DNA from: Mariniflexile maritimum
GTDB lineage: Bacteria > Bacteroidota > Bacteroidia > Flavobacteriales > Flavobacteriaceae
Reading direction: 5' to 3'
Length of the DNA: 64,000 nt
Assembly: GCF_009746565.1 (NCBI RefSeq)
Contig: NZ_WRPN01000008.1
Location: 62,001 to 126,000, forward strand
The notes under the pieces are model-generated. The model had not been told where the DNA came from and ran no database searches. It was given only the letters and a program-made list of their open reading frames with translations. The position numbers and the translations under genes are program-made. Of the stretch, positions 42,190 through 51,030 are shown one piece after another (positions within the stretch are counted from its first letter, which is position 1; each line of letters starts with the position of its first letter).

Positions 42190-42891
42190 CTATGCTGGAA
42201 TTAAGCGTGCCAAATAATCAAAATGTGTCCCGTTTAAAACCAGTTCGCATTTCAGTCCAACACTTTCACAGGCCATTTGTAGTTTTTCAAAATCCAGATA
42301 CAACCATTTCATAGCGTCTTCTTCTTCGCCTTTATAGCTTAAAAAATAATCGAGTTCGCCGTAATAGTTAGAATGGGCATCCATCCAAAAACCACCATCA
42401 TCATCTTCATACATATATTTAATATCCGACGAGTCAATCAGGATTTGCCCGTTACCAATCAATAAACTTTTTAAATGCGATAAATACCTTGAAACCTGTG
42501 CTAATTCCTGAAAAATGCCGGTGCCGTTCATTAATAGTAAAATGGTGTCAAAAGTTTCCGTTTCATCTAAAATGGGTTTTACTTCAGCATGTAAAACACC
42601 GCGTAATTTAGCGACTTCAATTGCCTTTTTTGAAATATCAATCGCTTTCACTCGAAACCCTTTTTCTTGTAAATAAAGTGAATGGCTTCCAGCGCCACAG
42701 CCCACATCCAAAACACGGCCTTTTGCCAATTTTAATGCCTTTTGTTCCAATTTGGGCATTTCTTTAAAACTGCGGAACAGGTAAGGGAGCGGTAAATCGT
42801 CTTCATCTGAAATACTGGTTGAAGTAATAATATCTTCAGTATAATTTCCGTTTTGGTAATCTAATAATGCTTTTCCGAAAAGGTCCTTCAT
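42190..42891 (-). CDS. Class I SAM-dependent methyltransferase
   Basis: The 233-residue protein has the Rossmann methyltransferase motif I GRVLDVGCGAGSHSLYLQEK (about residue 60), then VKAIDISKKAIEVAKLRGVL and DTILLLMNGTGIFQELAQVS as motifs II/III. The C-terminal part carries acidic stretches (YMYEDDDGGFWMDAHSNYYG). The substrate cannot be read; the family is broad. It converges with the barrel gene and stands alone. Confidence 0.9.
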   Translation of the reverse strand: MKDLFGKALLDYQNGNYTEDIITSTSISDEDDLPLPYLFRSFKEMPKLEQKALKLAKGRVLDVGCGAGSHSLYLQEKGFRVKAIDISKKAIEVAKLRGVLHAEVKPILDETETFDTILLLMNGTGIFQELAQVSRYLSHLKSLLIGNGQILIDSSDIKYMYEDDDGGFWMDAHSNYYGELDYFLSYKGEEEDAMKWLYLDFEKLQMACESVGLKCELVLNGTHFDYLARLIPA

Positions 42892-43015
42892 AATATGTTC
42901 CGTCTTAGAGAGACTTTAAAAGTCGTGCAATTTATTAATTTTAGTTTCAATTTTTTTTTAAAGATTACTTCGGTCATTTTTCATTAGAAATAACGAAAAG
43001 TATTATTTTTACACC

Positions 43016-43510
43016 ATGCATGACCTGATTAAAAACCTTCCAAAGCTCGCCAAAGATAAGCATAACGAGAACAAAAAATTCTTCGCGAAGCTAAAAAGTA
43101 AACCACCAAAAAATTTAGATTATGTGATGCAGGATTTACATGATGCCGAGTTTGAAAAAACCGATTGTTTGCAATGTGCCAATTGCTGTAAAACCACGGG
43201 GCCACTGTTTACAGATAAGGATATTGAGCGTATTTCGAAGCATTTTAAAATGAAAACGCAGCAATTTATAAACCAGTATTTGCAGATTGATGAAGATAAT
43301 GATTACGTGCTACAAAGCGTACCATGCGCGTTTTTGGGTGCCGATAATTATTGCGCCATTTACGAGGTACGCCCAAAAGCCTGTCGCGAATTTCCACATA
43401 CCGATAGAAAAAAGTTTCAGCAAATTTCAAATTTAACCTTGAAAAATGTGGCTATCTGTCCTGCTGCGTTTCATATTGTTGAAGCGATGAAGAAGCGGAT
43501 TAAGGTTTAG
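43016..43510 (+). CDS. YkgJ-family cysteine-cluster protein
   Basis: The 164-residue protein carries the CxxC-x-C pattern DCLQCANCCKTTGPLFTDKD (about 56-75) and, later, SVPCAFLGADNYCAIYEVRP, KACREFPHTDRKKF and CPAAFH. The eight cysteines are the metal ligands of the YkgJ (PF03692) zinc/iron-sulfur cluster family. The function is unknown. It is alone on the plus strand and diverges from the methyltransferase gene. Confidence 0.92.
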   Translation: MHDLIKNLPKLAKDKHNENKKFFAKLKSKPPKNLDYVMQDLHDAEFEKTDCLQCANCCKTTGPLFTDKDIERISKHFKMKTQQFINQYLQIDEDNDYVLQSVPCAFLGADNYCAIYEVRPKACREFPHTDRKKFQQISNLTLKNVAICPAAFHIVEAMKKRIKV

Positions 43511-43613
43511 TTTTCAATCACATTCGCAGTTTTCAATAAAATAAAAATCCTCCTAAACTTCCGCGTATCTCAGCGAACAATATTTTCACTATATTTATAC
43601 AAAAAGTTGAAAC

Positions 43614-44438
43614 TTGGAAACTTTCCTCAATTACTTTGAAACCATCCCATCATCCCATCGAAGCTTGATTTTGGTGGGTGGCTTAACCTTTTTTTGGGTT
43701 TTAGAGGGCGCTGTGCCCTTGTTTAAATTCAATTATAAAAAATGGCAACATGCCATTCCCAATATTTTTTTTACCATAACCACCATTATCATCAACTTTG
43801 CATTGGCTTTTTTGTTGCTACAATCGGCCGATTGGGTTATGGCAACCCAATTTGGTATCTTAAACTGGTTGCCCCAACTGCCACTTTGGTTGTATGTACT
43901 TTTTGGTATTTTTTTAATGGACTTTTTTGGGGCCTATTTGCCCCATTTTGTCGAGCATAAGGTAAAGCCGCTTTGGATGGTGCATTTGGTACACCATTCC
44001 GACCACCATGTGGATACCACTACGGCAAACCGACACCATCCGCTTGAAAGCGTTATCCGTTTTGTGTTTACGCTTTTGGGCGTTGTTGTTATTGGTGCGC
44101 CCATGGGTATAGTGCTGTTGTACCAATCGCTTTCGGTGGTGGCCACACAATTTACGCATGCCAATATTAAACTGCCCAAAAAGGTTGATGCTTTTTTAAG
44201 TTATGTTCTGGTGTCGCCCGATATGCATAAAGTGCACCATCACTACAAACTGCCTTATACCGATTCCAATTACGGAAACATTTTTTCGGTGTGGGACCGC
44301 CTTTTGGGAACGTATATGGAACTGGATAGGGAACACCTAATGTATGGCGTGGATGTATTTCCAGATGAAAAAGAAAACGGCCAGATTAAGAGTTTGTTGA
44401 AGCAACCGTTTCAAAAGTATAAAAAACCTACTGTTTAA
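43614..44438 (+). CDS. Fatty acid hydroxylase/sterol desaturase-family membrane enzyme
   Basis: The 274-residue protein starts at TTG and has four membrane helices. The di-iron His clusters are HFVEHKVKPLW, VHLVHHSDHHVDTTTANRHH and, in the C-terminal part, SPDMHKVHHHYKLPYTDSNY. These H-x3-H / H-x2-HH motifs define the sterol desaturase/fatty acid hydroxylase superfamily (PF04116). Members hydroxylate lipids, carotenoids or alkylglycerols; the exact substrate is unknown. It ends convergent with the HpaII relic. Confidence 0.92.
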   Translation: METFLNYFETIPSSHRSLILVGGLTFFWVLEGAVPLFKFNYKKWQHAIPNIFFTITTIIINFALAFLLLQSADWVMATQFGILNWLPQLPLWLYVLFGIFLMDFFGAYLPHFVEHKVKPLWMVHLVHHSDHHVDTTTANRHHPLESVIRFVFTLLGVVVIGAPMGIVLLYQSLSVVATQFTHANIKLPKKVDAFLSYVLVSPDMHKVHHHYKLPYTDSNYGNIFSVWDRLLGTYMELDREHLMYGVDVFPDEKENGQIKSLLKQPFQKYKKPTV

Positions 44439-44495
44439 ATGGCTTTTATTTTTTTGTAGGCACGCTTTTTTTGTTTTCAAGTACCTTGGCGTAGA

Positions 44496-45257
44496 CTATT
44501 TTATAAACCTAATCTGCAAATTCAGATTTACATAGAGAGCTCCATGTTCCTCATATATTTCACCAAATTGGTGCCGCGAAGAACTTGCGGTATCAAGCTT
44601 TGTATTATTCAGTAAATAATCTTCAAATTCGTTTTTGTTGTAAATATGGTAGCACAAAACGTCTCCATTTTCTTTTACAATTAAATAGCCGCCAGTAGCA
44701 TCGTATTTACCTGTCCAAACTTGCGATGGCATCATTCCTAGGGCTACGTCTGTTAAAAAGCGTTTTATCTTGTATTCGTAAAAGGTATGCCCATTTTCAA
44801 TGTTAAAGTTCAATGGGTTTTTTATGGCCGTTTTGGTTACCAAATCGGTTAGGTGCGAACAATCGGTTGAATAAAAATCGAGAACAATTTGCGAAAGAAT
44901 TTCGGGCAGCAAACTGTCAATTAAAACCAGGTTGTTTGAGAATATTGACTTTTGGGCCTTGTGAAAATTTAAAGTGCAATTGTTCTGCAAAATGGCTTTT
45001 ATACGTCCTTTTAAATCGGCCGATTCTTTTTTGCCTCTCTTTACCATTAAGGAATTTATTCTGCTAATTTCCTGCGGAAGTAGGGAGCCATTTATTTTGT
45101 AAATAAAATTAGTTGTTTTCCCTGCGTTTAATAGCGTAGAAGGGCTTCCAAGTTGTGATTTGATGCTGAAGCCTAAATTTGTTGTGTTCTTAAAAAAAAT
45201 ATCGTTGGAAATATGAATTTGTTTATTCCAATTTGAAATTATTGTTTTCCCAATGTT
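44496..45257 (-). pseudogene. C-terminal remnant of an HpaII-type restriction endonuclease
   Basis: From the first ATG (complement of 45045-45047) there are 183 residues: YEYKIKRFLTDVALGMMPSQ, YDATGGYLIVKENGDVLCYH and SSSRHQFGEIYEEHG resemble the C-terminal domain of HpaII (PF09561, which cuts CCGG). The frame stays open upstream for 70 more codons to a TAA at 45258-45260 and still encodes HpaII-like sequence (NLGFSIKSQLGSPSTLLNAG), but with no ATG, GTG or TTG start. About 100-140 N-terminal residues are therefore lost, and no DNA methyltransferase is in the window. It looks like a decayed enzyme, left behind beside the HNH gene, whose stop is 22 bp away. Confidence 0.8.
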
Positions 45258-45279
45258 TTATATGAATAAACACTTGGTG

Positions 45280-46044
45280 TCATTTGATGAAAATATTTTG
45301 AAAGTGATAATCTAAAAATTCTTTTTTTGGTAAGAACCTTTCTGGCTTTATAATATTTTGATTATTAAATTTAATAAAGAAATCATTAACCGATTTGTCT
45401 TTTGAGAAATCATTAAAAAAATTTGAAACTTTAACTTTAAAGTCTGGTGTTACCGTAATGAAACCTCCATCAAAAGCCTTATCATGAATTGAATTTAGGC
45501 ACAAACCATTATGAGGATTCGTTCTGTTTTCTACATCTTTCGACCAAGGTTTTATATGGCTTGCAACTAAAAAATCAGGTATTGAAAGTCCAGTGATACA
45601 GCATTTTAAATTATAAGAAGATAAAATCGTGCTTCTGAAGAAATTTTGATTAACACGGGCTTTTACAGTAGTTTCTCTATCTTTTCCATGTGGAAAATCA
45701 TAAATATTAAAATCGTCAATTTCTTCAATTTTTTTATTTTGAAATTTTGCAATTAATTCTTCACTTTCAAAAGCTAGTTTTTCCCAATTTCCATTAAATT
45801 CATCCCAAATAGCTTCTTCAAGTTTGCTTCCATTCACTAAACCTGTAATGCCTTGTTTTTTTAATTCAGGGTCAAGTCTGCCAAAGTTTCCAATTTTCAT
45901 GTTTAGGGCAGAAGGAGACCTGCCAATTATACGGGCATATTTTATGACTGTTGCGTTTGTTTTGCTACTATTTTTAAAAGGAATTTTGCAATAAACGTTA
46001 AATGCAACGATGGTTTCTTCTCTTGTCCAATTATTCTTTGCCAT
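45280..46044 (-). CDS. HNH endonuclease, putative restriction enzyme
   Basis: The 254-residue protein has an N-terminal domain (MAKNNWTREETIVAFNVYCK, RSPSALNMKIGNFGRLDPEL) and a C-terminal HNH nuclease: CCITGLSIPDFLVASHIKPW, then NPHNGLCLNSIHDKAFDGGF. The HIKPW and NGLCLN motifs are typical of HNH_2-type restriction endonucleases in Bacteroidota. No methyltransferase lies nearby, so it is either an orphan or a nuclease for modified or invading DNA. The HpaII relic downstream on the same strand makes this a small defence-related island. Confidence 0.85.
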   Translation of the reverse strand: MAKNNWTREETIVAFNVYCKIPFKNSSKTNATVIKYARIIGRSPSALNMKIGNFGRLDPELKKQGITGLVNGSKLEEAIWDEFNGNWEKLAFESEELIAKFQNKKIEEIDDFNIYDFPHGKDRETTVKARVNQNFFRSTILSSYNLKCCITGLSIPDFLVASHIKPWSKDVENRTNPHNGLCLNSIHDKAFDGGFITVTPDFKVKVSNFFNDFSKDKSVNDFFIKFNNQNIIKPERFLPKKEFLDYHFQNIFIK

Positions 46045-46214
46045 TTCGCTGCGGTTTATATGTCAATTCTTTCCTTAATCATTTCTTTTGTTTAACCGTA
46101 CAAGTTAATAAAGTTTGTTGTTTTGGGCGGGTTTGTGGTGTATTTTTATTCACAATTTTATAACGAAAGTTTTTTGGGTGCAAAACAGGTTGTACAGGTG
46201 TTTTAATCTGTTGG

Positions 46215-47297
46215 TTAGTTAATAAAAACCTGTTCCAGTTCGTTGCCAAACTCTTGCATGGAAACGCCCGTTAAATTGGTTAAAACGGTCATTACCAGTT
46301 CTTCCTTTGGATAAACTACCAATATGGTTGAAGCGCCTACACCGCCACCTGTATGGTAGTATTTTGGGGTGCCCTTTTTTGAGGTTTCAACTGAAAAACC
46401 AAGTCCGTAGCCTGTTTTTTCTCCATTTTTTAAATGTTGTGAAGTAACGATTTCTGTAAGGGCTTCTTTTGAAACGGTTTTTGGAAAGATGATTTCGTTG
46501 CCAAATTTAACGATATCTTCAGAGGTTGATAAAAATCCGCCGCCAGCAACCTTAAATTCGTTGCACACCGGAGATGCCACGACCGGTTTCTTTAAAACAG
46601 CCGATTTTTTGTAAAATTGGGTACGGTTGGGCACAATCATATCCGATACATCCATCATGGAATGTGTCATCTGCAAGGGTTTGAAAATGGAATCGTTTAT
46701 AAAAACATCAAAAGGCATTTTGGTGGCTTTTTGTATGACTTCGCTTAAAAGAACGTACCCAAATGAGCTGTAATTAAATTGGGTGCCCGGTTCGAATAAT
46801 AGCGGGTCGTTTTTAAACAGGTCCAAACCTTCTGTGATGCTCATTTTTTTGTTCAGGGCATATTCGTTATTGTCTTTGTAATGCCTAATTCCAGATAAAT
46901 TTGCCCCCAATTGCCTTATGGTAATATCGTAGGTTTGTTTTGGGTATTCGGGTATGTAATCGTAGATGCTCGCATCTAAATTTATTTTTTTGTCGTCTAT
47001 CAATTTGGCCAAAGCAACCGCCGTTATGGATTTTGAGATACTGGCAATTCTAAAAATGGTACTGTCTGGTTTTACACGAATACTGGGTTTTTTATTGGAA
47101 AAACCAAAGCCTTTGGACCAAATAAGCTCGCCGTGTTGGGCTACCGAAATGGACATGCCCATAATGCCATGTTTTCTTAAAAATTTTTTGGCCAATTTTT
47201 GTGCTGCACGAATTTTAACTTGACTGGGGTTTTCAACGGTTTGGGTAAATCCTATGGCGCTTAATAAAAGCATGATTGCGGCAATAATTCTTTTCAT
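46215..47297 (-). CDS. Exported serine hydrolase, beta-lactamase/AmpH-like
   Basis: The 360-residue protein has a signal peptide MKRIIAAIMLLLSAIGFT, the class C SxxK motif SISKSITAVALAK (about 88-100), YSSFGYVLLSEV in the place of YxN and HTGGGVGASTIL as the KTG-equivalent. These are the features of the class C beta-lactamase/D-Ala carboxypeptidase superfamily. It lies 9 bp downstream of a NamZ-like muramidase gene, an arrangement that parallels the Bacillus ybbC-ybbE region for cell wall turnover. It is probably a peptidoglycan-active hydrolase rather than a resistance enzyme. Confidence 0.88.
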   Translation of the reverse strand: MKRIIAAIMLLLSAIGFTQTVENPSQVKIRAAQKLAKKFLRKHGIMGMSISVAQHGELIWSKGFGFSNKKPSIRVKPDSTIFRIASISKSITAVALAKLIDDKKINLDASIYDYIPEYPKQTYDITIRQLGANLSGIRHYKDNNEYALNKKMSITEGLDLFKNDPLLFEPGTQFNYSSFGYVLLSEVIQKATKMPFDVFINDSIFKPLQMTHSMMDVSDMIVPNRTQFYKKSAVLKKPVVASPVCNEFKVAGGGFLSTSEDIVKFGNEIIFPKTVSKEALTEIVTSQHLKNGEKTGYGLGFSVETSKKGTPKYYHTGGGVGASTILVVYPKEELVMTVLTNLTGVSMQEFGNELEQVFIN

Positions 47298-47306
47298 TAC
47301 AATATC

Positions 47307-48605
47307 TTAATTATAAATCACATAGTTGTTTCTGGTTTTTTTGAAGGTATCTAAACCTTGTTGCCATGATGCCCATATGGTTTCTTCAGATAAACCAGCT
47401 TCAATTTGTTGTTGCAGTTTTTTTGTGCCCGCTAATTTAGTAAAAAAGGCCGTAAAGAAATCGGATTTATTTTTAGTGTTTTTATAAGCCGAAATTAGCC
47501 AATCCAACCGTAAGCGATTTAAGGTATTTTCATTGGTTAGGTTCATGCCAAAACACATGGTGTCTTGATAGGGCGGTTGTTTGGCGCCTTCATTAGGTTT
47601 TGGTGTAAAGCTGTATGTAAAGCTGTTTTTGTTTAAATAGGGGCTGCCAAAAACCTGAAATTGGGTATGGGTGCCACGACCTACGCTTACGTTGGTGCCT
47701 TCAAAAAAACACAGGCTTGGGTATAAATTGATGGCTTTATCATTTGGTAAATTCGGACTCGGTTTTATGGGCAAGCTATACGCCATTTGGTGCGTGTAGT
47801 TTTTAACGGGAATCACTTTCAAATCGCATTGAACGTTATTTTTTAACCATTTTTCCCCGTTAATCATACGGGCATATTCGGCAATGGTCATGCCATGAAC
47901 TACCGGTATGGGGTGCATGCCCACAAAACTGCGGTGTTCTTTTTCCAGCAGGGGGCCATCTATATAGTGTCCGTTGGGGTTGGGCCTATCCAAAATCAAT
48001 ACCGGAATGTGGGCCTCGGCACAGGCTTCCATAACATAGTGCAACGAGGAAATGTAGGTGTAAAAACGTGCGCCAACATCTTGAATATCAAAAATAACCA
48101 GCTCTAAATTTTTAAGTTGTTCGGGTTTGGGTTTTTTGTTGTCGCCGTAAAGCGATATAATGGGTATGCCCGTTTTGGTGTCGATACCATCCTTGATGTG
48201 TTCGCCTGCATCGGCAGTTCCTCTAAAACCATGCTCGGGAGCAAATACGGTTTTTATGGCAATTTTCAACGCTAATAACGAATCTACGAGATGGGTGTAA
48301 TTTGGGTTTTGGGTTTTGGGTGATTGGTTTTGGGTATTCTTAAAAATCACCGAAGTTTGGTTCGCCACAACCCCCACGCGTTTTCCTTTTAGTAGGGGTA
48401 AATATGCCTCTGTTTGGTTGGCGCCCACCATAATTGTTGGTGGTTGTGTTTTTTCTATGTCCAGTTTTCCGCCACCTGTGTTTGGTATTTTGCCTTCCTG
48501 CCTCTGTCCGCCGTTTTCAGGTTGCTGTTTCCCTGAAAAGTTTCCACAAGAAATTAATACCAAAACAAATAATAAAACTGTATTTTTGAAAACCTTAAAC
48601 TGCAT
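47307..48605 (-). CDS. Exo-beta-N-acetylmuramidase NamZ-like lipoprotein (DUF1343)
   Basis: The 432-residue protein starts with a lipoprotein signal (LLFVLVLISCGNFSGKQ). KGKRVGVVANQTSV, VFAPEHGFRGTADAGEHI, IISLYGDNKKPKPEQLKNLE, VIFDIQDVGARFYTYISSLH and LILDRPNPNGHYIDGPLLEK are the DUF1343/NamZ family motifs. NamZ removes terminal MurNAc from peptidoglycan fragments. Two low-complexity insertions stand out: EGKIPNTGGGKL near residue 40 and NQSPKTQNPN near 92, the latter coded by a TTGGGTTTT-type repeat (about 48300-48335). It forms an operon with the serine hydrolase. Confidence 0.88.
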   Translation of the reverse strand: MQFKVFKNTVLLFVLVLISCGNFSGKQQPENGGQRQEGKIPNTGGGKLDIEKTQPPTIMVGANQTEAYLPLLKGKRVGVVANQTSVIFKNTQNQSPKTQNPNYTHLVDSLLALKIAIKTVFAPEHGFRGTADAGEHIKDGIDTKTGIPIISLYGDNKKPKPEQLKNLELVIFDIQDVGARFYTYISSLHYVMEACAEAHIPVLILDRPNPNGHYIDGPLLEKEHRSFVGMHPIPVVHGMTIAEYARMINGEKWLKNNVQCDLKVIPVKNYTHQMAYSLPIKPSPNLPNDKAINLYPSLCFFEGTNVSVGRGTHTQFQVFGSPYLNKNSFTYSFTPKPNEGAKQPPYQDTMCFGMNLTNENTLNRLRLDWLISAYKNTKNKSDFFTAFFTKLAGTKKLQQQIEAGLSEETIWASWQQGLDTFKKTRNNYVIYN

Positions 48606-48613
48606 AGTGTATT

Positions 48614-49849
48614 TTGAATTACGAGTTTTTTTTAGCTAAACGCATTATTGGTAGCAAAGCGTATAAAAGTAGTGTATCGGCACCAATAATAAAAATTGGC
48701 ATCGCAGCCATTGCCATTGGTATTGTGGTGATGATGGTTGCCATAGCAACGGGCATTGGCCTACAACAAAAAATACGCGATAAGGTAGTGGCGTTTAACG
48801 GCCATGTAACCATTTCAAATTTTGATAGCAATGCATCGCAGGAAAGTGTGGCGCCCATTTCAAAAAAACAAGCATTTTATCCTGAGTTTAAGGCCGTAAA
48901 TGGTGTAAAGCACGTACAGGCAGTTGCCGCTAAATTTGGGGTTATCCGAACGGAAACCGATTTTGAAGGCGCATACCTTAAAGGCGTTGGGGCCGATTAC
49001 GATTGGACGTACTTTAAAGAGTTTTTGGTTGCAGGTAAGCTTCCCGATTATACAAAAACCAGGAGCGAGGACGTTTTAATATCTCAATATCTGGCCAATA
49101 GGCTAGGGTTTAAGATAGGTAAAACCTTTCAAATGGTATTTCCAAAAGACGATACCGAAAAATTACCAAACATCATCACTTATCATATTGTTGGTATCTA
49201 TAATTCTGGTTTTCAAGATTTGGATGCCCAATATGTAATTGGCGATATACGTCACATTCAGCGTATCAACAAATGGAACGACGACCAAATTGGCAATTTT
49301 GAAGTGTTTATTGACAATTATGATGAACTGCCACAAAAGGGTATCGAAATTTACCAAAACACCCCATCAACCTTTAATACCCAAACCATTACCGAAAAAT
49401 ATGCTTCGGTGTTTGAGTGGATTCATATATTCGACAAAAATATTTACGGCATTATAGGCATTATGATATTGGTAGCGGGCATAAACATGATTACCGCCCT
49501 GTTGGTGTTAATATTGGAGCGCACCCAAATGATTGGGATTTTAAAAGCCCTGGGCAGCAATAATTGGAGCATCCGAAAATTATTTTTGTATAACGCTGGC
49601 TACCTTATTGTACTGGGCCTTTTTTGGGGAAATCTTATAGGTTTAGGCTTGCTGTTGGCACAGAAATATTTCAAGTTATTCCCGTTGGACCCCAGTGTTT
49701 ATTACGTTACCGAAGCCCCCGTTTACATTAGTTTTGGTTATGTTTTAGCTTTAAATGTGGGCACGCTGGTATTGTGTTTGCTCATGCTTTTGGTGCCGTC
49801 GTACATCATTACCAAAATATCGCCTGTAAAAGCCATTCGGTTTGAATAA
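48614..49849 (+). CDS. LolC/LolE-type ABC permease (FtsX family)
   Basis: The 411-residue protein starts at TTG (48614) and reads NYEFFLAKRIIGSKAYKSSV, then the first membrane helix IGIAAIAIGIVVMMVAIATG, a large periplasmic domain (about 50-270) and three C-terminal helices (IIGIMILVAGINMITALLVL, ILKALGSNNWSIRKLFLYNA, LALNVGTLVLCLLMLLVPSY) ending in the usual ITKISPVKAIRFE. This is the LolC/E pattern. It may transport lipoproteins to the outer membrane with an ATPase encoded elsewhere. It diverges from the NamZ gene with 8 bp between starts, so the two share a promoter region. Confidence 0.9.
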   Translation: MNYEFFLAKRIIGSKAYKSSVSAPIIKIGIAAIAIGIVVMMVAIATGIGLQQKIRDKVVAFNGHVTISNFDSNASQESVAPISKKQAFYPEFKAVNGVKHVQAVAAKFGVIRTETDFEGAYLKGVGADYDWTYFKEFLVAGKLPDYTKTRSEDVLISQYLANRLGFKIGKTFQMVFPKDDTEKLPNIITYHIVGIYNSGFQDLDAQYVIGDIRHIQRINKWNDDQIGNFEVFIDNYDELPQKGIEIYQNTPSTFNTQTITEKYASVFEWIHIFDKNIYGIIGIMILVAGINMITALLVLILERTQMIGILKALGSNNWSIRKLFLYNAGYLIVLGLFWGNLIGLGLLLAQKYFKLFPLDPSVYYVTEAPVYISFGYVLALNVGTLVLCLLMLLVPSYIITKISPVKAIRFE

Positions 49850-49856
49850 TTTTTTT

Positions 49857-49977
49857 TGGGCGTGCCCCTATCCTGAAACAAGTTCAGGAACCGGGTCGGG
49901 CTATCCGTTACAAGTCCTCGCTGCCCCGAAAAAACGGGGCAGCTGTGGGCTTTTCACTGCTATCCCTCACGCAATGA
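49857..49977 (+). repeat. REP-like element B with conserved arms and a variable central hairpin
   Basis: It fills the gap between the convergent LolC/E-type and CIA30 genes. In order: CCTGAA / TTCAGG hairpin (49872-49888), GGGTCGGGCTATCCGTT (49893-49909), a strong hairpin CTGCCCCG / CGGGGCAG (49921-49942) and CACTGCTATCCCTCACGC (49955-49972). The second and last motifs match element A at 23711-23796 on the other strand, with a different hairpin. It may also act as a terminator or attenuator between the two genes. Confidence 0.8.
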
Positions 49978-49990
49978 ACGTTTATCATTA

Positions 49991-50473
49991 TTATTTTAAG
50001 TAAATACTATCAATTACCAGCTTAAAAGTTTCCTCTGTGTTATTACCTATTAAAAAGGCAATTTGCGCCATCTTTTCGCCCGGGTAATTAGGCATCTTTA
50101 AGGGTTTGCCCCTAAAACTGGGATACATGGAGTTGAAAGGGATTTCAATAGTATTCCAGTTTGTTGTGGTTTTAAAGGCAGCAACATACGAATGGATGTC
50201 GCAAACACTTGTTTTTACCCTAAATTGGTAGGTTTTGCCATCGCCCTTTAATTTTAAACAAATTGCTGTAAAGCCTGAAACCTGTTTGGTATCAAAATGG
50301 TATTTCACCATCGAAAACCCACCGTTATTTTCCAAGGATACCTTTCCGCTAAAAACCCCTAAACCAGCTTCATTTAAACTAATGGTACCGTTAGATTTTC
50401 CACCCATTACCACATCGTCAACGCTGTTCCAATGGCTCATGTCGCTGTTCTTGTTGAATTCAAATAGTATCAT
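49991..50473 (-). CDS. CIA30-family protein (NADH:ubiquinone oxidoreductase intermediate-associated 30 domain)
   Basis: The 160-residue protein reads WNSVDDVVMGGKSNGTISL near the start and GFSMVKYHFDTKQVSGFTAI, RVKTSVCDIHSYVAAFKTT and LVIDSIYLK at the end; SVDDxVMGG and the DxIYL end are the CIA30 (PF08547) hallmarks. Outside eukaryotes the fold is a carbohydrate-binding-like beta-sandwich; the function in bacteria is unknown. It is monocistronic, and ends next to the REP-like element. Confidence 0.85.
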   Translation of the reverse strand: MILFEFNKNSDMSHWNSVDDVVMGGKSNGTISLNEAGLGVFSGKVSLENNGGFSMVKYHFDTKQVSGFTAICLKLKGDGKTYQFRVKTSVCDIHSYVAAFKTTTNWNTIEIPFNSMYPSFRGKPLKMPNYPGEKMAQIAFLIGNNTEETFKLVIDSIYLK

Positions 50474-50563
50474 GTCGTAATTTTTTTAGGTTTGTAGTTC
50501 AATTTAAAAACCAACTGCCAATTAAAACTAAAAATAGGCAATCCTATTTAATGGCTGCTTTGT

Positions 50564-50947
50564 TTAATGGTTGCATTGGTGCCCATGCTCGTGGTGATGG
50601 TCGTGTTCGGCGCAACTTAAACCGCTATCAACCAGTAAACCTTGAAGAAATAATGCTACAATGTCCGTTGGGTTTCCCGAGCAACCCCGAACCACATCAA
50701 TCCCCGCGTTGTTAAGCACGTTTATGGCGCCATTTCCAATACCACCGGCGAGCATTGTTTTAACGCCATGTTCAGCTAAAGTATTGGCAATATTTGATTT
50801 ACATCCGCAACCTTGTTCGGCTTCCAAGGTTTCAATGTTTAAAATGGTGTTGGTTTCTGTAATGCTGTAAATAGCGTAAAAGGCACAATGTCCAAAATGG
50901 TCGTCTATTTCGTTGTTTTCTGTAACTGGAACTGCAATTTTCATCAT
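50564..50947 (-). CDS. NifX/NifB-family iron-sulfur/molybdenum cluster-binding protein
   Basis: The 127-residue protein has the dinitrogenase iron-molybdenum cofactor domain (PF02579): MMKIAVPVTENNEIDDHFGH, GCGCKSNIANTLAEHGV, AGGIGNGAINVLNNAGIDVV and CSGNPTDIVALFLQG. It ends in a His-rich tail HDHHHEHGHQCNH, probably a metal-binding extension. In bacteria without nitrogenase this domain occurs next to MBL-fold and DUF134 genes, as here; its job may be metal or Fe-S cluster handling. It is the last gene of a minus-strand series. Confidence 0.9.
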   Translation of the reverse strand: MMKIAVPVTENNEIDDHFGHCAFYAIYSITETNTILNIETLEAEQGCGCKSNIANTLAEHGVKTMLAGGIGNGAINVLNNAGIDVVRGCSGNPTDIVALFLQGLLVDSGLSCAEHDHHHEHGHQCNH

Positions 50948-51030
50948 GTTGTTTTTTTTAAGTTATTATCGTACCTGAATATTATTTTGAGGTTTTGTTT
51001 TTTAAGTTTCGATGTGGAATTTGTAATGGC

